This document shows positions 40,770-44,071 of a stretch of DNA of 44,071 bases, in pieces. This DNA is from JBCBJX01 sp038522735. GTDB lineage: Bacteria > Pseudomonadota > Alphaproteobacteria > Caulobacterales > Parvularculaceae. Both the position numbers and the translations under genes were made by a program. Within the stretch, counting starts at the first letter, position 1, and each line of letters opens with the position of its first letter. Where the stretch lies: assembly GCA_038522735.1 (NCBI GenBank), contig JBCBJX010000015.1, positions 1 through 44,071 on the forward strand, in the 5' to 3' direction. The notes under the pieces are model-generated. The model ran no database searches. It had not been told where the DNA came from and saw only the letters and a list, made by a program, of their open reading frames with translations.

Positions 40770-41258
40770 ATGATCCGCATCATCTTACCGGCGATACTGC
40801 TCGCCACTATTCTCTTCGCGCCGGTGAACGTCTCATCAGAGAGCGTTCAAAGCGCCAAACGCGGCGACGATCAGCGCCTCGGCTACACGGCCGCGTCCAT
40901 GGTGTCGCCGACGCTCGACTGCGCCTTGGACGGCGCCTTGTCGCTTCAGACCTTCGGCGGCGAATGCGCGCCTCAGGACGGTCTCGAGGGTCAGGCCTAC
41001 GCCGCGACCGCCGTCACGGCGCTTGTCGCCGCGGTTCTCGGCGTCCTCGGACTCCTGCCGTTCCTGGGCCGGATCACCTCGCTCTTCACCATGCTGACGG
41101 GGCTGCTCGGCGTCGGCGCGACGGGCGTCTCGCTCTTCGACGTCTTCGTGCAGAACGCGGGCGTCGTCGATCCGGGCGTCGGTATGGGCGCCATAGGCGG
41201 CCTAAGCCTCCTCACCCTCGCGACCGGCTTCGCCGGCGTGCGCGGCGACGATCAATAA
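40770..41258 (+). CDS. Hypothetical membrane protein
   Basis: A 162-residue protein with AGGGGG before the ATG at 40770 and an N-terminal hydrophobic segment or signal (IRIILPAILLATILFAP). A polar stretch with two cysteines (TLDCALDG and GGECAPQDG) follows, then three hydrophobic segments (AVTALVAAVLGVLGLLPFL, LFTMLTGLLGVGATGVSLF, AIGGLSLLTLATGFAGV). An in-frame GTG at 40704 overlapping the acylase gene is a less likely start. I recognise no family. A strong terminator follows after 40 bases. Confidence 0.7.
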   Translation: MIRIILPAILLATILFAPVNVSSESVQSAKRGDDQRLGYTAASMVSPTLDCALDGALSLQTFGGECAPQDGLEGQAYAATAVTALVAAVLGVLGLLPFLGRITSLFTMLTGLLGVGATGVSLFDVFVQNAGVVDPGVGMGAIGGLSLLTLATGFAGVRGDDQ

Positions 41259-41298
41259 GGGTCCAAGGGTCAATCCGTTCAGGGGCAAGTCGAACGGG

Positions 41299-41328
41299 AA
41301 AAGCCGCGCCTTCGGGCGCGGCTTTTTT
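41299..41328 (+). terminator. Strong intrinsic terminator
   Basis: An 8-base-pair GC stem (GCCGCGCC at 41303-41310 with GGCGCGGC at 41315-41322), TTCG tetraloop, A-run before and TTTTTT (41323-41328) after. It ends the acylase / small membrane-protein unit and, with the A-run, may also act on the convergent hemF transcript. Confidence 0.93.
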
Positions 41329-41361
41329 GGTGTTTGACAGCGGCCGCCGACCAACGCCCGC

Positions 41362-42243
41362 TCAGGGCCACTTCGCCTCCGGCGGCAGGGACGACAGGAT
41401 CGCCTCCACATTGCCGCCGGTCTTGAGGCCGAACTGGGTTCCGCGGTCGTAGAGGAGGTTGTACTCCGCGTAGCGGCCGCGGCGGATCAGCTGCTCCTCG
41501 CGATCGGCGTCCGTCCAGGGCGTCTCCATCCGGCGGCGGACGACCGGCTCGTAGGCCTTCCAGAAGGCGCGGCCGACATTCTGGGTGAAGGCGAAGTCCG
41601 CCTCCCAGTCGCCCGTTGAATGGCGGTCATAGAAGATGCCGCCGACGCCGCGCGCCTCTCCGCGGTGGTGGTTGTAGAAGTATTCGTCCGCCCACGCCTT
41701 GAATTTTGGATAGAACGCCGGGTCGGCCGTGTCGCAGGCGGCTTTGTAAGGCGCGTGGAAGGCGAGGGTGTCCTCATGCCCGTCCGTCCGATAGCGGTCC
41801 ATCATGGGGTTCAGGTCCCCGCCGCCGCCGAACCAGGTCTTCGTCGTCGCGATCATCCGGGTGTTCATGTGCGCGGACGGCGTATGAGGGTTGCGCGGGT
41901 GGGCGATGAGGGAGATGCCCGCCGCCCAGAAGCGCGGGTCTTGGTCCGCCCCTGGAATCTGCTTTGCGAACTCCGGCGAGAACTCTCCATAGACTGTCGA
42001 AATGTGGACCGCCGCCTTTTCGAAGACGCGGCCCTTCAGGACGCCCATCTCGCCGCCGCCCGCGTCCTCGCCGTCTTCGCCCCGGCTCCACGGCGTGATC
42101 TCGACGACGCCCGGCTCGCGGTCGGCGTAGAGAGCGCCGGCCTCGCGCTCGATGGTGTTGAAACCATCGGCGATCGCGTCGCGCAGCTGCCGGAACCAGG
42201 CGGCGGCGCGGCTCTTGCGCTCTTCAAGGTCGGCGTCGCTCAT
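41362..42243 (-). CDS. hemF: Coproporphyrinogen III oxidase, oxygen-dependent
   Basis: A 293-residue HemF, the aerobic enzyme of haem synthesis that makes protoporphyrinogen IX in two decarboxylations. Signatures: AHMNTRMIATTKTWFGGGGDLNP, YNHHRGEARGVGGIFYD, and the C-terminal EYNLLYDRGTQFGLKTGGN followed by LPPEAKWP, all very close to the family. The start codon at 42243 fits the usual short leader. It lies 60 bases downstream of trmL on the same strand and could be co-transcribed. Haem produced here would serve the bc1 complex encoded next door. Confidence 0.97.
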   Translation of the reverse strand: MSDADLEERKSRAAAWFRQLRDAIADGFNTIEREAGALYADREPGVVEITPWSRGEDGEDAGGGEMGVLKGRVFEKAAVHISTVYGEFSPEFAKQIPGADQDPRFWAAGISLIAHPRNPHTPSAHMNTRMIATTKTWFGGGGDLNPMMDRYRTDGHEDTLAFHAPYKAACDTADPAFYPKFKAWADEYFYNHHRGEARGVGGIFYDRHSTGDWEADFAFTQNVGRAFWKAYEPVVRRRMETPWTDADREEQLIRRGRYAEYNLLYDRGTQFGLKTGGNVEAILSSLPPEAKWP

Positions 42244-42303
42244 GGCCGTTGCGTCCTTTCCATGTCTCTCGCGGACGACACCTTCGCGTGTCCGGCGCGC
42301 GGA

Positions 42304-42762
42304 TCAAGTGCGGGAAAACCCGACCTGTCTGCGCGCCTCTGAGAGGGCGACCGCCGCCGCGACCGCCATGTTGAGCGAACGCGCCCGCGGCGCGAGGGGG
42401 ATGCGCAGGCGAAGGTCCGCCGCCGCATGCACCGCCTCAGGCGCGCCGGAGCTCTCACGGCCGATCAAGAACGCGTCCGTCTCGCGAAGCTCCGCGGACC
42501 AGAGATCCTGATCAGCGCGGGTCGTCAGGAGGATGATGCGCTCACCCGCCGACCGGCGCTCGTTCTCAAAGGCGTCCCAGTCATGATGCAGGATCGGCGA
42601 GGCGAGGGCGCCGTAATCGAGAGCCGCGCGTTTCAGGCGTCTGTCGCTCATCGGGAAGCCGCAGGGCTCGATCACGTCGAGATCGGCGCCGAAACAGGCC
42701 GCGACCCGAATGGCCGCGCCGAGATTGGCCGCTATTTCCGGTTCAAGAAGGGCGAGACGCAT
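42304..42762 (-). CDS. trmL: tRNA (cytidine/uridine-34 2'-O)-methyltransferase TrmL
   Basis: A 152-residue SPOUT-class methyltransferase of about the same length as E. coli TrmL (157). It methylates the wobble nucleotide of tRNA-Leu isoacceptors. Motifs: the N-terminal LALLEPEIAANLGAAIRVAA, EPCGFPMSDRRLKRAALDY, and the knotted SAM site FLIGRESSGAPE, LRIPLAPRARSLNMAVAAA. It is divergent from petA with 177 bases between, the usual trmL–petA arrangement in alphaproteobacteria as I remember it. Confidence 0.94.
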   Translation of the reverse strand: MRLALLEPEIAANLGAAIRVAACFGADLDVIEPCGFPMSDRRLKRAALDYGALASPILHHDWDAFENERRSAGERIILLTTRADQDLWSAELRETDAFLIGRESSGAPEAVHAAADLRLRIPLAPRARSLNMAVAAAVALSEARRQVGFSRT

Positions 42763-42939
42763 GGCGGCGGGCTAGCTCACCGACGTGACGACGCCAAGCC
42801 CGACACCCCGGCGCTTTGCGGCGTCAGGCCGCAACTCACCTGCTTGGAGGCGCGCTATATGCCGTCGTAGAGACGCAGGAATTTATAGGCCGCGCCCTGA
42901 TTTCGAGGCGCATTTCGGATTTATCGCTGGAGAGAGCCC

Positions 42940-43530
42940 ATGGCCGCCACGACGACCCAGGACGACGAACCGAACCGTCGCGATTTCATCCACCTTCTCG
43001 CCATCGGCACGACCGGCGTCGGCGCCGCGGCCGTAGCGTGGCCGTTCATCGACCAGTTGAACCCGGCCGCGAACGTGCGCGCGCTCGCGTCCAAAGAGGT
43101 CGATCTCTCGAACATCGAGGTTGGTCAGGCCATCAAAGTGATGTGGCGCGGCAAGCCGGTCTTCATCCGCCGGCGGACCGATGACGAGATCGAGGCCGCG
43201 AAGAATGTCGAGCTGTCTCAGCTGAAAGATAAGGTCTCGCGCAATGCGAACGATGAAGGCGCGGACGCTTCCGACGCCGGCCGCGTCACCGCCGCCGATG
43301 GTCAGGCGCGCCCGGAATGGCTCGTTCTTGAGGGCGTCTGCACGCACCTCGGATGCATCCCCCTCGGCACCGCCCAGGGCGAAGTGAAGGGCGACTATGA
43401 CGGCTGGTTCTGCCCCTGCCACGGCTCGCACTACGACATCGCTGGACGCATCCGCAAAGGTCCGGCCCCGGAGAATCTCCCGGTGCCGCCCTATGCGTTC
43501 CTCTCCGACACGACCATCAAAATCGGCTGA
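42940..43530 (+). CDS. petA: Ubiquinol-cytochrome c reductase, Rieske iron-sulfur subunit
   Basis: A 196-residue Rieske protein of the cytochrome bc1 complex, which takes electrons from ubiquinol to cytochrome c1. The N-terminus has a twin-arginine-like RRDFIHLLAIG followed by the membrane anchor (GTTGVGAAAVAWPFIDQL). The [2Fe-2S] ligands are Cys134 and His136 in CTHLGC and Cys158 and His161 in CPCHGS, with Cys139 and Cys160 as the disulfide pair. An insertion of acidic sequence lies between them and the membrane anchor. GGAGAGAGCCC precedes the ATG. petB begins 22 bases after the stop. Confidence 0.97.
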   Translation: MAATTTQDDEPNRRDFIHLLAIGTTGVGAAAVAWPFIDQLNPAANVRALASKEVDLSNIEVGQAIKVMWRGKPVFIRRRTDDEIEAAKNVELSQLKDKVSRNANDEGADASDAGRVTAADGQARPEWLVLEGVCTHLGCIPLGTAQGEVKGDYDGWFCPCHGSHYDIAGRIRKGPAPENLPVPPYAFLSDTTIKIG

Positions 43531-43552
43531 CGCATAAGGAGGCTGAAGACCC

Positions 43553-44071
43553 ATGGCTCACGAAAGCACCTATAAACCCGGCACCGCCGTCGAGCGCTGG
43601 CTCGACCGGCGCCTGCCGATCGTCCGTCTCGGCTACGACTCGTTCATTGACTTCCCCACGCCGAAAAACCTCAACTACTGGTACACGTTCGGCGGTATCG
43701 CGGCGGTGGTCCTCATCGTGCAGATCGTCTCCGGCATCGTGCTCGCCATGCACTACACGCCGCACGTCGATCACGCCTTCGCGAGCGTCGAGCACATCAT
43801 GCGCGACGTGAACTACGGCTGGCTCATCCGCTATATGCATGCAAACGGCGCCTCGATGTTCTTCATCGCGGTCTACATCCACATGTTCCGCGGCCTCTAT
43901 TACGGGTCCTACAAGGAGCCGCGCGAGGTTCTTTGGATCCTCGGCGTGATCATCTTCCTCCTGATGATGGCCGCGGCGTTCATGGGATACGTCCTGCCCT
44001 GGGGTCAGATGTCCTTCTGGGGTGCGACCGTCATCACCAACCTGTTCTCGGCGATCCCGCTTGTCGGCGAC
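43553..44071 (+). CDS. petB: Cytochrome b of the bc1 complex, 3'-truncated by the window edge
   Basis: The frame runs open from the ATG at 43553 (AAGGAGGCTG upstream) to the last base, giving 173 residues of a protein usually about 400 or more. Visible: the N-terminal YDSFIDFPTPKNLNYWYTFGG, the first helix (VVLIVQIVSGIVLAMHYTPH), the NYGWLIRYMHANGASMFF segment with haem b-ligand histidine, a second helix with IHMFRGLYYGSYK, and the conserved MMAAAFMGYVLPWGQMSFWGATV. The remainder, and presumably petC (cytochrome c1), lie beyond the window. Confidence 0.96.
   Translation, partial: MAHESTYKPGTAVERWLDRRLPIVRLGYDSFIDFPTPKNLNYWYTFGGIAAVVLIVQIVSGIVLAMHYTPHVDHAFASVEHIMRDVNYGWLIRYMHANGASMFFIAVYIHMFRGLYYGSYKEPREVLWILGVIIFLLMMAAAFMGYVLPWGQMSFWGATVITNLFSAIPLVGD

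Noticed and set aside
42763..42939. tRNA or small RNA in the trmL–petA gap
   Set aside because: No cloverleaf, T-loop motif or terminator was seen; it is treated as a divergent promoter region.

Overview
The window is a gene-dense, high-GC (about two-thirds G+C by eye) bacterial chromosome segment that looks alphaproteobacterial. The signs are an IorAB-type indolepyruvate ferredoxin oxidoreductase with a C-terminal DUF6537-like region, an interspersed ppx–rlmE–guaB–rsmB–guaA backbone, NnrU, a TPR-sulfotransferase, a Rieske/cytochrome b (petAB) operon, and a phenylalanine hydroxylase divergent from an Lrp/AsnC regulator. A Parvularculales/Hyphomonadales/Caulobacterales-like host fits, but this is inference. 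No tRNA, rRNA, CRISPR array, insertion sequence or prophage was found, and no gap without a gene exceeds 300 bases.

Layout. 1-4833: an amino-acid and 2-oxo-acid catabolism cluster (indolepyruvate oxidoreductase 3' part, Leu/Phe-type dehydrogenase, thiolase). 4936-6411: an animal-type haem peroxidase. 6408-9290: Lrp-type regulator, phenylalanine 4-monooxygenase and threonine ammonia-lyase. 9362-10411: an acetyltransferase and a GFA/CENP-V zinc protein. 10408-13891: a phage-shock (psp) locus with divergent pspF, a near-consensus sigma-54 promoter, a 43-residue membrane-tail protein, pspA, pspB, pspC with eight consecutive histidines, a doubtful 73-residue ORF, a 37-residue hydrophobic peptide and a strong terminator. 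13963-26656: the ppx, rlmE, guaB, rsmB, guaA backbone, interrupted by arsM, a low-GC HsdR_N-type nuclease-like gene, a PTP-like phosphatase, a hybrid histidine kinase and two membrane proteins of unknown function.

26728-41328: mostly cell-envelope and housekeeping genes. These are gamma-glutamyltransferase, rlmJ, a small membrane protein, an M20 peptidase, an outer-membrane barrel, a TPR-sulfotransferase, a periplasmic repeat protein with a TonB-C-like end, a two-lobed aspartic protease with PDZ, apt, nnrU-panB-GNAT, a lipoprotein penicillin-acylase homologue and a small membrane protein closed by a strong terminator. 41362-44071: hemF and trmL on the minus strand, then the start of the petABC (cytochrome bc1) operon, which runs off the right edge.

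The most system-like accessory region is the psp locus with its extra unannotated small proteins. The clearest candidate for horizontal acquisition is the AT-richer solitary nuclease-like gene at 17109-18293, directly behind rlmE. Functions are read from motifs and remembered family features only; no database search was run.
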